Shown here: piece by piece, positions 42,005 to 51,900 of the stretch
Numbering within the stretch: the first letter of the stretch is position 1
Layout of the letters: the number at the start of each line of letters is the position of its first letter
Origin: Rubrivivax sp.
GTDB taxonomy: Bacteria > Pseudomonadota > Gammaproteobacteria > Burkholderiales > Burkholderiaceae_C
Direction: 5' to 3'
Length of the DNA: 64,000 bases
NCBI GenBank assembly: GCA_027484825.1
Contig: JAIXSE010000016.1
Location: forward strand, 248,001-312,000
Translations under genes and position numbers: made by a program
The notes under the pieces: generated by a model
What the model was told of the DNA's origin: nothing
The model's database searches: none
What the model saw: only the letters and a program-made list of their open reading frames with translations

Positions 42005-42361
42005 ATGAAATTCAAAGTTCGCGAGGGCTTCGTTGCCCTGATCGTCACCTTCATCGATCTGGGTGACGGCAACCCTCCGCAGCGGCAGGAGAACCAGTAT
42101 TACGGCGGCCAGATCGTGGATCTGGACTTGACGCAAGCCCGTGAGCACGCCCACAAGCTGGAGCCGCTGGACAAGGAGGCGACCAAGTTTCTGGCTTCCC
42201 TCGAGCTGCCGAAGTCCGAAAGTGACGCCACCAAGGTCTCTGAAGATCAGCTGGCGCTGGTTCGCGCTATGGCCTCCGAAATGGTGGCCCAACTGGTGCC
42301 CGCGCTGATCCAGTCTGCGCAGGCGCAGGCAGTGCAGGCGTCTGCACCGGCGGGGGCGTAA
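42005..42361 (+). CDS. Hypothetical head/tail-connector-region protein
   Basis: From ATG 42005 the 118 residues begin MKFKVREGFVALIVTFIDLG, with a Gln/Ala-rich C-terminus that includes a one-mismatch dispersed palindrome (VQASA). The position after the capsid suggests a head completion or decoration protein; no family is recognised. Confidence 0.6.
   Translation: MKFKVREGFVALIVTFIDLGDGNPPQRQENQYYGGQIVDLDLTQAREHAHKLEPLDKEATKFLASLELPKSESDATKVSEDQLALVRAMASEMVAQLVPALIQSAQAQAVQASAPAGA
42332..42347. repeat. Dispersed 16-bp palindrome copy 8
   Basis: GTGCAGGCGTCTGCAC, one mismatch; end of the 118-residue head-region gene. Confidence 0.8.
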
Positions 42362-42367
42362 GGCGCC

Positions 42368-42670
42368 ATGGCGTTCAAGGAGAACCCCCGAGTCTTCCTC
42401 CGTCATTTCGGCAGGCCCTGTGTCTGTGATGGCAAGACCTTCACTGGTCTCCTCTGGATGCCGGGTGAGCTGATGGAGCTGAGCGGAGTTCCTGTTCAGT
42501 CCACTGGCTACACGCTACAGGCCCTCACTGAAGAGCTCGCGGCGGCAGGTGTTCAGCAGAAGTCTCTGATCACGGTGGACGGCAGCTTGTTCATGGTGAG
42601 GGAGGCAGTACCGATGGATGACGGGGTGTTCTCCACACTCAATCTCACTCGCAAAGGAGGTCAACCATGA
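42368..42670 (+). CDS. Putative head-tail joining protein
   Basis: A 100-residue protein (MAFKENPRVFLRHFGRPCVC) with a beta pattern like small head-tail attachment proteins (gpFII-like) after the capsid gene. AAGGCGCC is the only upstream purine signal. Its stop overlaps the next start. Confidence 0.55.
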   Translation: MAFKENPRVFLRHFGRPCVCDGKTFTGLLWMPGELMELSGVPVQSTGYTLQALTEELAAAGVQQKSLITVDGSLFMVREAVPMDDGVFSTLNLTRKGGQP

Positions 42671-42849
42671 CCGTCAAGACTTATCGGATCGTCCCTGGCA
42701 ACAGCTTCCGCCTGCCTGACGGAACGGTCCAGGACAGAGGGCTCATTGAGCTGGACCAAGAGCTGGCCCAACTTCACGCTGGCAAGGTGGAAGAGGTGAC
42801 TGGCGATGACGCGACGGACCTCCACGCTGACGGCGACCGCCATGCCTGA
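42667..42849 (+). CDS. Small hypothetical phage protein
   Basis: A 60-residue protein (MTVKTYRIVPGNSFRLPDGT), acidic at its end. AAGGAGG precedes the ATG at good spacing, which supports translation. No family recognised. Confidence 0.6.
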   Translation: MTVKTYRIVPGNSFRLPDGTVQDRGLIELDQELAQLHAGKVEEVTGDDATDLHADGDRHA

Positions 42850-43276
42850 ACCGGTGGCCATTCGGGAGCAGATCGTTTCCCGAGTCGTGGCGATCCTCCT
42901 GCAAGGGCTGGCTGGCGTGACTGTGGACCGATCGCGCCAGACGGCCTTGACCCGGGAGACAAGCCCGGCATTGGTAGTCACCGTGGCAGGTGAAGAGACG
43001 GATTCCATGGGTGACGCTGCTGATCGGCATCACCTGGAACTGACCGTCGGGCACTTCGTGCGTGGAGATCCATGGGACCAACTGGCTGCAGCGTCGGATC
43101 AAGCGGCGCACCGGATCCTGGCTGGCGAGGATGCCCTGCAGGGCCTCGCCGAAATTCGCCGGACCGGTACGGACATGGAAGCAATGGAGGCCGACGAAAC
43201 CGCAGGCGTTCTCAACGTTCGCTACAGGTTGACGTTCCTCACGTCCAGACACGATATCGCTCGCCCACCAACCTGA
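42842..43276 (+). CDS. Putative tail terminator (gpU-like)
   Basis: From ATG 42842 the 144 residues begin MPEPVAIREQIVSRVVAILL and continue with a beta/alpha pattern (PALVVTVAGEETDSM, HHLELTVGHFVRG) like lambda gpU-type tail terminators. It lies just before the major tail protein, as expected. An ATG at 42806 in the same frame is less likely, as it lies within the previous gene. Confidence 0.6.
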   Translation: MPEPVAIREQIVSRVVAILLQGLAGVTVDRSRQTALTRETSPALVVTVAGEETDSMGDAADRHHLELTVGHFVRGDPWDQLAAASDQAAHRILAGEDALQGLAEIRRTGTDMEAMEADETAGVLNVRYRLTFLTSRHDIARPPT

Positions 43277-43303
43277 CATTCAACATTACAAGGAGAGACG
43301 CAG

Positions 43304-44071
43304 ATGTCTCAATACGGATTCGGCACCGGCACCATGTGGGGGACCGCGACGCAAGATGCGTTCGGCAACACCCTCGCTGTGCCGACCCCCCTGAAGTTCG
43401 GTGAGCTCCAGGACCTGAGCATGGACTTCTCGCGGGACCTCAAGGTTCTGTACGGACAGAACGCCATGCCGGTGAGCGTTGCTGGCGGCAAGCAGAAGTA
43501 CGAGTTCAAGTCCAAGTTCGCTCGTATGGCGGGGCGCGTTTTCAACGACCTGTATTTCGGCCAGAACATGACCACAGGCACGGTCATGGCCGCATACAAC
43601 GACAACACCGGAAGCAACATCCCGTCGGCAGCCGGTTATCAACTGATCGTTGCGCCACCCGGCTCCGGCACGTGGAAGCGCGATCTCGGTGTGATCGATG
43701 CCAACGGCCAGCCGATGGCACGGGTGGCCTCCGCACCGGCAACCGGCCAGTACAGCGTGAGCGCGGGTACCTACACCTTCGCCGCTGCAGATGCTGGGAA
43801 GCTGGTGTTCATCAGTTATGGCTACGACACCAGCGTGTCCACCGGCCGGGTGATCACCCTACAGAACCAAGAGATGGGTGCTACGCCAATCTTTGGTGTG
43901 GACGTTGCGATGAAGTTCCAGGGCAAGTCGGCTGTCTGGCGCTTCCCCAACTGTGTGTCCGCCAAGCTGAGCTTCGAGCCGAAGCAGGATGACTACCTGC
44001 AGGCGTCGTTCGACTTCAGTGCCTTCACCGATGCGACCGGGGTCATCGGGTGGCTGTCCTTCACGGAGTGA
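43304..44071 (+). CDS. Major tail tube protein
   Basis: A 255-residue beta-rich protein (MSQYGFGTGTMWGTATQDAF) with GGKQKYEFKSKFARMAGRVF and a C-terminal LSFEPKQDDYLQASFDFSAF, typical of siphophage tube proteins. CAAGGAGAGACGCAG precedes the ATG. It sits between the terminator-like gene and the tail chaperones, the canonical order. Confidence 0.78.
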   Translation: MSQYGFGTGTMWGTATQDAFGNTLAVPTPLKFGELQDLSMDFSRDLKVLYGQNAMPVSVAGGKQKYEFKSKFARMAGRVFNDLYFGQNMTTGTVMAAYNDNTGSNIPSAAGYQLIVAPPGSGTWKRDLGVIDANGQPMARVASAPATGQYSVSAGTYTFAAADAGKLVFISYGYDTSVSTGRVITLQNQEMGATPIFGVDVAMKFQGKSAVWRFPNCVSAKLSFEPKQDDYLQASFDFSAFTDATGVIGWLSFTE

Positions 44072-44073
44072 GT

Positions 44074-44391
44074 ATGAAGACCATCACTCTTTTCAAGGGA
44101 ACGCCCCAGCAGCTCGTGCTCGGCCCCCTGCTTGCCGCGACCATCCGCGACAACAAGGAGGCGATCAACCTCGCCGAAACCGCTCAGCTCCCTCCGTCCG
44201 AGATGCTGCCACTGGTGAGCCGGCTTGCAGCAGCTTGCGCTCGCCGTGTGGATCCCGCAATCACCGATGACCAGGTGGACAACATTGTCGACATGAGCAA
44301 CTTCGGGGAGGTGTTCATGGCAGTCTTCGGGGCATCGATTCCGAAGCCAGCGCCGGGGGAGAGCACGGAGGCGGGGAGCGTGCCGGGCTGA
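44074..44391 (+). CDS. Tail assembly chaperone, frame 0 (gpG-like)
   Basis: A 105-residue protein (MKTITLFKGTPQQLVLGPLL), mostly helical, between the tube and tape-measure genes. Before its stop the -1 frame opens and continues into the next frame, with GGGGG at 44354-44358 as a possible slip site, recalling lambda G/GT. Confidence 0.68.
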   Translation: MKTITLFKGTPQQLVLGPLLAATIRDNKEAINLAETAQLPPSEMLPLVSRLAAACARRVDPAITDDQVDNIVDMSNFGEVFMAVFGASIPKPAPGESTEAGSVPG

Positions 44392-44705
44392 TCGACTGGG
44401 ACGGCATTTTTGCCTTTGTCATCCACGCTACCGGATGGACCTGGGACGAGGTGGAGAAGCAGTTGGATCTGCACCGCCTCTATGCGCTCACGCGCCACTG
44501 GCGGGTCCATCCCCCGGTCCACGTTCTAGTCGCGTCCTATCTGGGGTATGAGCCACCGTCACCGACCATCCTGGTGAAGCAGGATCAAGAGGTGGGCGGC
44601 GAGCTGGCACAGCTCCTCATGACCATGCCGGTCCGAAAGTCACCGGCAGTAGACGACTCTGCCTGGCGCGCTGCGCTGGGTGAAACGGAGCCTTCCAATG
44701 GCTGA
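44343..44705 (+). CDS. Tail assembly chaperone -1 frame extension (gpT-like part)
   Basis: The -1 frame is open from before the gpG-like stop and reads LIDWDGIFAFVIHATGWTWD, then a helical part ending at 44705. A GTG at 44451 is the only late start candidate and would drop the conserved-looking WDGIFAFVIHATGWTWDE part, so expression by ribosomal frameshift is more likely. In siphophages the fusion binds the tape measure during tail assembly. Confidence 0.6.
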   Translation, partial: EASAGGEHGGGERAGLIDWDGIFAFVIHATGWTWDEVEKQLDLHRLYALTRHWRVHPPVHVLVASYLGYEPPSPTILVKQDQEVGGELAQLLMTMPVRKSPAVDDSAWRAALGETEPSNG

Positions 44706-47076
44706 CAAGCAAGTCAATTACACGATCAGCGGCGACTCGTCCTCCTATGTGGCCGCGATGGAGCGCGCAGCGCGTTCCACCACTGATGCAACGGCAGGCA
44801 TCAAGGGCCAGCTGGACAATGTTGGAAAGGCGTTTGAGGTGGTGCAGGGCAAGCTTCTTGCCATCACCGCCATCGTCGGTGGAGGCGCCTTCTTCAAGGC
44901 GGCGATTCAAAGCGCGATCGCTTTGACGGGTGAGACGAACAACCTGGCCAAGAGGCTGCAGCTCACCTCCACCGAAGCCTCCGCACTCAATACAGCGCTG
45001 GGCGATATTGGGAGCGACAGCGAGACGTACATTGGCGCCTTCGACAAGTTCGCGAAGCAGATCAAGACCAACGAGGACGGGCTGCAGGCGATGGGCCTGA
45101 AGACCCGCGATAGCAGCGGCCACCTGCGCGATAGCAATACGCTGTTCATGGAGGCGATCCAGGTCGTTGGTGAGTACAAGCCGGGGTTGGATCAGACAAC
45201 TGCGGCGATGGAGCTGTTCGGCAAGGGCGTCGAGGACGTCATGAAGCTGCAACGGCTGAACAACCAAACCATTGAGGACGCCAAGCAAAAGAACGCCGAA
45301 CTCGGCATGACGATCACGAAGGAGAACGTCGCCGCCGCCAAGGCCTACAAGGCGGCGATGAATGATGTTGGGGACGTGCTGAACGCGGTCCAGAACCAGA
45401 TCGGCCAGGCCGTCATGCCGGTGTTCACGGAAATGGCGACCTATTTCGCCAGCTCAGGTCCCTATGTCGTGAACGTCTTCAAGGGCGCGCTGACTGGCTT
45501 GCTTGTCGTCTTCCGGGCAATTTCAGTCGCGGTCAAGGTTGTCTTCGAGGTGTGCGTGGAGCTGTTCTCTACGCTGGTGGACCAGATCGGGAATGTCGGC
45601 ACATTCATCGCTGCCGTGTTGCGGGGCGACCTCCAGGGCGCGCTGACCGCTGCCACGTCGTACAAGGATCGGTTCATGCGGACCGGCACCATGCTGGCTG
45701 AGAGCGTTGTGGACGGGTTCAGATCCGGCTCCGCTGCCTTCGCGGGCGACCTGGATCGTCTGTGGGGGGAGGGCACCGAGGTCGCAGCGCCGAAGGGAGG
45801 AAAGAAGCAGCAGGGCGAGTTTGACAAGGAAAAGAAGCAAAAGGCAGACCCCAGCTTCATGAAGTATTACGAGGCGGCTCTCGAGGAAGAGCGCCGCCTT
45901 GCAACGACCAGGGATGCCATCCATGGCATGAGCAAACAGGAGGAACTCGCATTTTGGGACTCCCTCTTGGCCAACGCAAAGCTGACCACTGCGGATCATG
46001 TTGAGGTGCAAAGGAAGGCCAGCGCCCTTCGGATCGAGATACTCAAGGACGAGGCGAAGAACGCGGCTGAGCTAGGAAAGCTCGGGCAGCAGAGCAGGGA
46101 GCAGGAGATGCTCAATGCCGTAGCGCTCGATGCGGAAGAGGCAAAGAACCGGCAGGCGCTGGGACAGATCACTCAGCAACAGTTGCTTGCGCAAGAGCAG
46201 CAGTTCGAGGACCGGAGGTATCAGATCCGGCAAGCGTCTCTGCAGGCCCAGCTCGCACAGCTTGACCCCACACGCGATCCTGTGCAGGTCGAGCAGACCA
46301 ACCTGAAATTGCAGGAGCTTGAGCAGCAGCACCAGCTGAGGCTTATGCAGATCCGCTCCCAGTCGACGCAGTTGCAGGCGCAGGAGCAGGGACGCATCTG
46401 GCAGGACCTGACAGGGCGGGTGTCAAGTCTTTGGGACCAAGGCGTGAACGCGATCATGAACCGGACCTTCACGTGGACGGGTGCATTCCGGGCCGTCGGG
46501 GCTCAAGTCGTGGGATGGTTCGCAAGCTCTGTCGTGAAGCCGATGGTCATGCAGTGGCTGTTTGGCGAAACAGCCAAGACAGGTGCCACAGCGACCGGGA
46601 ACGCTGCTCGTACCGGGATTGAGGCGTTGGCCGCAGCCAAGTCAGTGGTGCTGTGGGCTGCAACCACGGTCAAGAACATCATGGCCAACGCGTATGCCGC
46701 CATGGCTGCAGCCTGGCAGGCCATCGCTGGGATTCCAATTGTTGGCCCGGCTCTGGCTGTAGGTGCAGCAGCCGCGGCATTTGTCGGTGTCGCGGCATTG
46801 GCCGGGAAGGTTGCTTCAGCCGAGGGCGGGTTTGACATCCCTGCGGGGGTCAATCCGATGACTCAACTGCATGAGAAGGAAATGGTGCTGCCCGCGAAGC
46901 ACGCTGATGTGATCCGTGGCCTTGCCGACGGTCAAGGTGGCGGACTTGCGGGCAGCGGCGACTGGAACATCCAGTTGAAAGCCATGCCCATGCGCGGCAA
47001 CTTCTTCATGCTCCACCGGGATGACCTGGTGGACGCTCTGAGGTCAGCGACCCGAGACAAGGCAATGAAGAAATGA
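44698..47076 (+). CDS. Tail tape measure protein
   Basis: From ATG 44698 (GGAG seven bases upstream) the product has 792 residues. It is helical, with hydrophobic segments (VFKGALTGLLVVFRAISVAV) and a Gln/Glu-rich coiled coil (about residues 430-580), and the C-terminal ASAEGGFDIPAGVNPMTQLH then EKEMVLPAKHADVIRGLADG, a common end of tape measures. Its length sets the tail length. It overlaps the next gene by ATGA. Confidence 0.88.
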   Translation: MADKQVNYTISGDSSSYVAAMERAARSTTDATAGIKGQLDNVGKAFEVVQGKLLAITAIVGGGAFFKAAIQSAIALTGETNNLAKRLQLTSTEASALNTALGDIGSDSETYIGAFDKFAKQIKTNEDGLQAMGLKTRDSSGHLRDSNTLFMEAIQVVGEYKPGLDQTTAAMELFGKGVEDVMKLQRLNNQTIEDAKQKNAELGMTITKENVAAAKAYKAAMNDVGDVLNAVQNQIGQAVMPVFTEMATYFASSGPYVVNVFKGALTGLLVVFRAISVAVKVVFEVCVELFSTLVDQIGNVGTFIAAVLRGDLQGALTAATSYKDRFMRTGTMLAESVVDGFRSGSAAFAGDLDRLWGEGTEVAAPKGGKKQQGEFDKEKKQKADPSFMKYYEAALEEERRLATTRDAIHGMSKQEELAFWDSLLANAKLTTADHVEVQRKASALRIEILKDEAKNAAELGKLGQQSREQEMLNAVALDAEEAKNRQALGQITQQQLLAQEQQFEDRRYQIRQASLQAQLAQLDPTRDPVQVEQTNLKLQELEQQHQLRLMQIRSQSTQLQAQEQGRIWQDLTGRVSSLWDQGVNAIMNRTFTWTGAFRAVGAQVVGWFASSVVKPMVMQWLFGETAKTGATATGNAARTGIEALAAAKSVVLWAATTVKNIMANAYAAMAAAWQAIAGIPIVGPALAVGAAAAAFVGVAALAGKVASAEGGFDIPAGVNPMTQLHEKEMVLPAKHADVIRGLADGQGGGLAGSGDWNIQLKAMPMRGNFFMLHRDDLVDALRSATRDKAMKK

Positions 47077-47669
47077 GCCAACTGATTTTCCCTTCCTTCC
47101 CAGGGGTCGCATGGCCAGTGACGCGAACGATGGTCGCGCCTCCAGTCACCATCAAGACGACTCCCAGCAACCGAGAGTTTCGCTTTCGATTCAGCCGCGT
47201 CGCCCGCTACAAGATCTCCGTTGCCTTTGAGTTTCTGCGGGAGTCGCAGGGCTTCCACGAGTACCAGCAGCTACGCGCGTTTTTTGGTCGAGTTGGAGGA
47301 ACCTTCGACGACTGGCTGTTCGACGACGTGACTGACAACCATGCCAGCAACGAACTTTTCGCGGTTGGCGACGGCGTCACAACAACGTTCCAGTTCGCGC
47401 GGAGCATCGGCGGCCTGCTGGAGCCTGTCTATGGGCTTAACGGCGCACCCATCGTCACGGCCAACGGAGCTCAAGTTCAGCCTCGGGCAATCAGCGATGC
47501 TGGCGCCGTGAGCTTCAATCAAGCGCCGGCGGCCGGGGTCCAGCTCCGCTGGACGGGCGACTTCTTCTGGCGGTGCCGCTTCACCTCGGACAGCCTGGAG
47601 TTCACGCAGAACTATCGGACCTTCATGGAAGCGAAGAAGGTCGAATTCATCACAACGGTGCCACTATGA
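47073..47669 (+). CDS. Tail-tip protein, DUF2460 (GTA TIGR02217-like)
   Basis: A 198-residue protein with LIFPSFPGVAWPVTRTMVAP and the conserved FFGRVGGTFDDWLFDDVTDN, the signature of DUF2460 distal-tail proteins also found in gene transfer agents. It belongs to the baseplate hub with the next two genes. Confidence 0.85.
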   Translation: MSQLIFPSFPGVAWPVTRTMVAPPVTIKTTPSNREFRFRFSRVARYKISVAFEFLRESQGFHEYQQLRAFFGRVGGTFDDWLFDDVTDNHASNELFAVGDGVTTTFQFARSIGGLLEPVYGLNGAPIVTANGAQVQPRAISDAGAVSFNQAPAAGVQLRWTGDFFWRCRFTSDSLEFTQNYRTFMEAKKVEFITTVPL

Positions 47670-48547
47670 GAAAACCGCTCTGGGAAAGTTCACCGGGCGC
47701 GCTCGCCGGACTCCTGAACAGCGGAGTTCCGCTGGAGCTCGCGGACCTTTACACCATCAGGCTGTCGAACGGGACTGTGTTGCGCTGGACCAGCGCTGAG
47801 AGGCCAATCACGGCGAACAGTCAAACCTGGCTGGTGGGTCCCGGAATTGAGCGCACTCGCGTGAAATGGAACACTGGTATCGAGGTCGATTCGATGCAGT
47901 TGACCATCACAACCGACGAAGCGCGTCCGATCTCGATGGGTGGGATTTCGTTGTTCGCCTATATCGGTCGAGGCGGATTTGGGCGAGCTAGGGTCCAGGT
48001 AGACCGCGCGTTTTGGGGTGCCAACGATTCCAAGCCCACCGGGGCACTACTCTGGTTTGCGGGGCGAGTCTCAGAAGTGCGGGAGGTGGATCGGCTGGGC
48101 GCTCTGCTGGACGTGAAGAGCGATCTTGAGTTGCTGAACGTGCTGGTCCCCCGCGAGCTTTATCAAAGTCAATGCCTACGGACCGTCTACGACATGGAAT
48201 GCGGCCTGCAGGCGGCGGCCTACCAGGTGGCCGGGCAGGCCACGTCGGGCAGCTCTGTTGGTCGAACGCAGTTCTCGTCAAGCATCGCCAACCCGTCTGG
48301 ATACTTTGACCTGGGGACGCTCACCTGGACGACGGGGCCGAATGCCGGTGTCGCACGAACGGTGAAGTCGCAAATCGGCGGCGACTTTGTCCTTCTCTCA
48401 CCCCTACCGGCAGCGGTTGATCCAGGCCACGCGTTCACGGTCGTTCCCGGGTGCGATGGCCTTCAGCAGACCTGCAGCGGAAAGTTCAACAACATCGGCC
48501 GCTTCAAAGGTCAGCCGTACATACCTCAAGCGGACACGGTGACATGA
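47666..48547 (+). CDS. Tail-tip protein, DUF2163 (BR0599-like)
   Basis: From ATG 47666 the 293 residues include LADLYTIRLSNGTVLRWTSA and a C-terminal DGLQQTCSGKFNNIGRFKGQ, with PGCD before it, as in DUF2163 hub proteins that always neighbour DUF2460. The upstream part of the longer frame overlaps the previous gene and is left out. Confidence 0.85.
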   Translation: MRKPLWESSPGALAGLLNSGVPLELADLYTIRLSNGTVLRWTSAERPITANSQTWLVGPGIERTRVKWNTGIEVDSMQLTITTDEARPISMGGISLFAYIGRGGFGRARVQVDRAFWGANDSKPTGALLWFAGRVSEVREVDRLGALLDVKSDLELLNVLVPRELYQSQCLRTVYDMECGLQAAAYQVAGQATSGSSVGRTQFSSSIANPSGYFDLGTLTWTTGPNAGVARTVKSQIGGDFVLLSPLPAAVDPGHAFTVVPGCDGLQQTCSGKFNNIGRFKGQPYIPQADTVT

Positions 48548-48966
48548 ACGACCTGACGCGTAAATCGGTGGTGCAGGAGGCCCTTAGCTGGGTCGGGACG
48601 CCCTACCACCATCACGGCAGGGTGAAAGGGGTTGGCGTTGACTGCGCGCAGATCCTGCTCGCCGTCTATTGCGATGCCCTTGCCCTTGCCCCCGCGATGG
48701 ACGTGGGCCACTACAGCACGCAGTGGCATCTCCATCGTGGCGAGGAGGTCTATCTCTCGTGGCTTGAAAAGGCAGGCGCGAAACAAGTGCAGGCGCCTGC
48801 ACCGGGGGACATTGCAATGTTTCGGTTCGGGCGGACATACAGCCACAGCGCGATCTGTGTGGGCGATTTTTTCGTCCATGCCTACGTCAATTTGGGCGTC
48901 ATCCAGTCGAGGCTCGATGAAGAGCCGCTGGTCGGGCGCCCACTTCAGTTTTGGAGTCTTCTCTAA
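48544..48966 (+). CDS. NlpC/P60-type tail-associated peptidase
   Basis: A 140-residue protein with WVGTPYHHHGRVKGVGVDCA (catalytic Cys) and RTYSHSAICVGDFFVHAYVN (catalytic His), the NlpC/P60 layout. It probably cuts peptidoglycan locally during DNA injection. A perfect dispersed palindrome encodes the VQAPA before PGDIAMFRFG. Confidence 0.87.
   Translation: MNDLTRKSVVQEALSWVGTPYHHHGRVKGVGVDCAQILLAVYCDALALAPAMDVGHYSTQWHLHRGEEVYLSWLEKAGAKQVQAPAPGDIAMFRFGRTYSHSAICVGDFFVHAYVNLGVIQSRLDEEPLVGRPLQFWSLL
48787..48802. repeat. Dispersed 16-bp palindrome copy 9
   Basis: GTGCAGGCGCCTGCAC, perfect; in the NlpC/P60 gene. Confidence 0.9.
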
Positions 48967-51900
48967 ATGGGTGGCAAGTCGGTCAACACGAGCGCGACAA
49001 GGGCTGAGGCTCTGACTCTCCAAAGCTCCACCTACGGGGCGACCATCACCTGGCTACGTGGGATGCACCGCCTGCCGGGCAATCTGCTCTGGTACGGCGA
49101 TTTCAAGGCCACGCCGCACACTCAACAGCAAGGCGGCAAGGGTGGTGGCGGGAAGAACACCACTTACACGTACTCGGCGAGCATGGTGATGGGGCTCTGC
49201 CATGGGGCGATTGCCGACATTCCGAGCGTCTGGAAAGGGAAGAGCAGGACAACAATCGGCGCCCTTGGCCTTACCAAGCTTTCTGGCTCGGTCGGTCAAG
49301 CGGTTTGGAGTGGCTTGCTTGGAAAAGGTTCTGAGTCGATTGGCTATTCTGGGATCGCCGGCGTGGCAGTTCAGGCCTACGAGTTGGGCGACTCCGCATC
49401 GCTCGAAAACCACGCGTTCGAGGTGCGTCATGCAAGCGCGTATTCGGTGCACGCTTCGACGCCGGATGTGGATCCTGCACAAGCAACCCGCGAGCTGATG
49501 GTGCACCCGCTGCAGGGGGCCGGCCTTCCGGAAGAGATCATCGGGGACTGGTCTGCATGGAGTGACTACTGCGTTGCTGCGGGGCTGCTCATGTCTCCGA
49601 TGATTGACACGCAGGTGGAGGCGTCGGAAGCGCTGGAGCGGGTTGCGGATCTCACCAACACCGCAATCGTCTGGAGCGATGGAAAGCTGCAGATGCGCCC
49701 CTATGGCGATGAGCGCTTGACTGGGTTGGGGCGGGTGTACGAGCCTGAGACGGTCCCGGTCTACGAGCTGGACGATACCTGCTACCTGGTTGAGAACGGT
49801 GGCGCCCCCGTGGTCCGCTCCCTGAAAACGCCGGCCGACTGCTTCAATCAGGTGAGCGTTTCATACAAGGACCGGCAGAACGCATACAACGAAGCGGTCG
49901 TCACGGCCAAGGACCTGACGGATATCTCGGTAAACGGGGTGCGCGCCATGGACACGGTCCAAGCACCGTGGATCACTGAGGGCTCAGTTGCCCGCCTGGT
50001 CGCGGAGTTGAAGAAGCAGCGCTCGCTGATGGTCCTCGGGGAGTACACCTTCAAGCTTCCGATCAATTACGCCCTTGTGGAATGCATGGACTTGCTGACC
50101 CTCACCGAGGAGGCGTTGGCGTTGGAGGGGGTTCCCGTTCGCGTGAAGGAGATCGTCGAGGAGAGCGACTTCGAGCTGACGATCACTTGCGAAGACTATC
50201 CGGCGGGAGTGGCCTCAGCGCCGCGCTACCCGGTGCAGACGCCCGCCGGATTTGCCGAGGATGCTTACGCAGCTCCAGGCTCGGTGGTCGATGCCGCATT
50301 CTTCGAGGCTCCGGCCGCCATGGCTTCTGGCCCATCCGGGTTGGAGGTCTGGGTTGCAGTGCAGGCGCCTACACCCAACTGGGGCGGCTGTACGGTGCAT
50401 GTGAGCTTGGATGGCACCACTTACCGCGCGGTGGGGCGGCTCGAAGGGCCATCACGCATGGGGCTCCTGTCGGATGAAATTTCGTCTGGCCAGTTGAAGC
50501 TTCATGCCGTCAGTGGGCAACTGGTCGGAGCGAGTCTAGAGGACGCGCAGGCACTGACAACCCTTTCTGTCGTTCTCGGAGCTCAGCCCGAGTATCTGGC
50601 CTATCAGAATGCTCTGCTCGTTGGTGCAGGCGCCTACACTTTGACGGGTCTCGTGCGCGGCGCCTACTCCACCCCTGCGTCTGTGCATGCGCCTGGTGAT
50701 CGTTTCGTTCGCATCGATGAGTCGGTGGGGCGGAGTGGTGGGCTTGATGCTTCCTACATCGGTAAACGGATCTGGTTCAAGCTGACGTCTTTCAATCTCT
50801 ATGGCGGCGCCGAGCAGTCGCTGGCAGAGGTTGATGAGATGGCCTACGACGTGACCGGCGTGTTTGCCAAGGCGCTTCCTGGCCTCAATGGTCGTGGGGT
50901 GACACTCAAGGCATCCGCTCAAACGATTAAGCAATCAGAAGGTGGAGTGAGGCTCCCGGCTGCTGTCACCTTGACGGCGGAGCTTGGCGGCACCCTGGTT
51001 GGCACCCCTGTATGGACCGTTGAGGACGGCGCAGCAACGCTATCCGGATCGGGGCTGCAGCGAACTGTTGATACGAGCACCATCACTACACCGGCGCGCA
51101 TCCGCGTGACGGTTGTCGATTCTGTTGCCAACTACAGCGACGAAGTCACTCTCCAGGTTGTGGCTGACGGCGACGAGGGGGCGGCCGGTGCGGACGGTTC
51201 CAAGTTCACCTTGGTGAGCCTGTACCAGTGGTCCACCATCAGGCCTTCCGCGCCGAATGGCAAGAGCACTTGGACCTGGGCGACCGCTTCACAGACGGAC
51301 TACACGGGCGGTGCTGGTTGGCAGATCGGTATCCCGGCAAACCCCGGGGTTGTTGGATTGCAGCTATGGGCAGCATCAAAGCAAATCAGTGCTGCTGGCG
51401 GAACCCTGAAGACGGATATCGCATGGGGCGCTGATGCGACTGTGGCCGCTGTTGGCGCAAATGGTGATGGGGTGCAAGTAGGTGAGGCTGCTGTCTACAC
51501 CTGGGCCGCCAACCTGGCCAGCATCCCCGCGTTGCAGGGGACGTCTGAGTTCACGTGGTCGACCGGGGGGCTGAGCCAGATTCCCGCCGGCTGGTCGCTG
51601 GCACCTGGGGCGTCTGTCTCTCCGGGCATGACACTGTTCAAGGCCTCAGTTCGGCTTACCGACGCTGCAAGTTCTCCCGAGACGCTAGTGAATTGGACCC
51701 TTGCGGCGGTTTTTGCAGTCGGATACGCGGGCACTTCCGGAGCTCCCGGGCAGGCTGGCGCCAGTGCACGAGTCGCTTACGCCAAGGTCACTGGGACAAC
51801 TATCGGTTCTGGCCCCGTTGAGACTGTCGGGGCAGAGGGCTTCCCACCCGATGGGGCTTGGGGGCGAAACGAGCACTGGGCTGGAACTCTTCCAGAGTAC

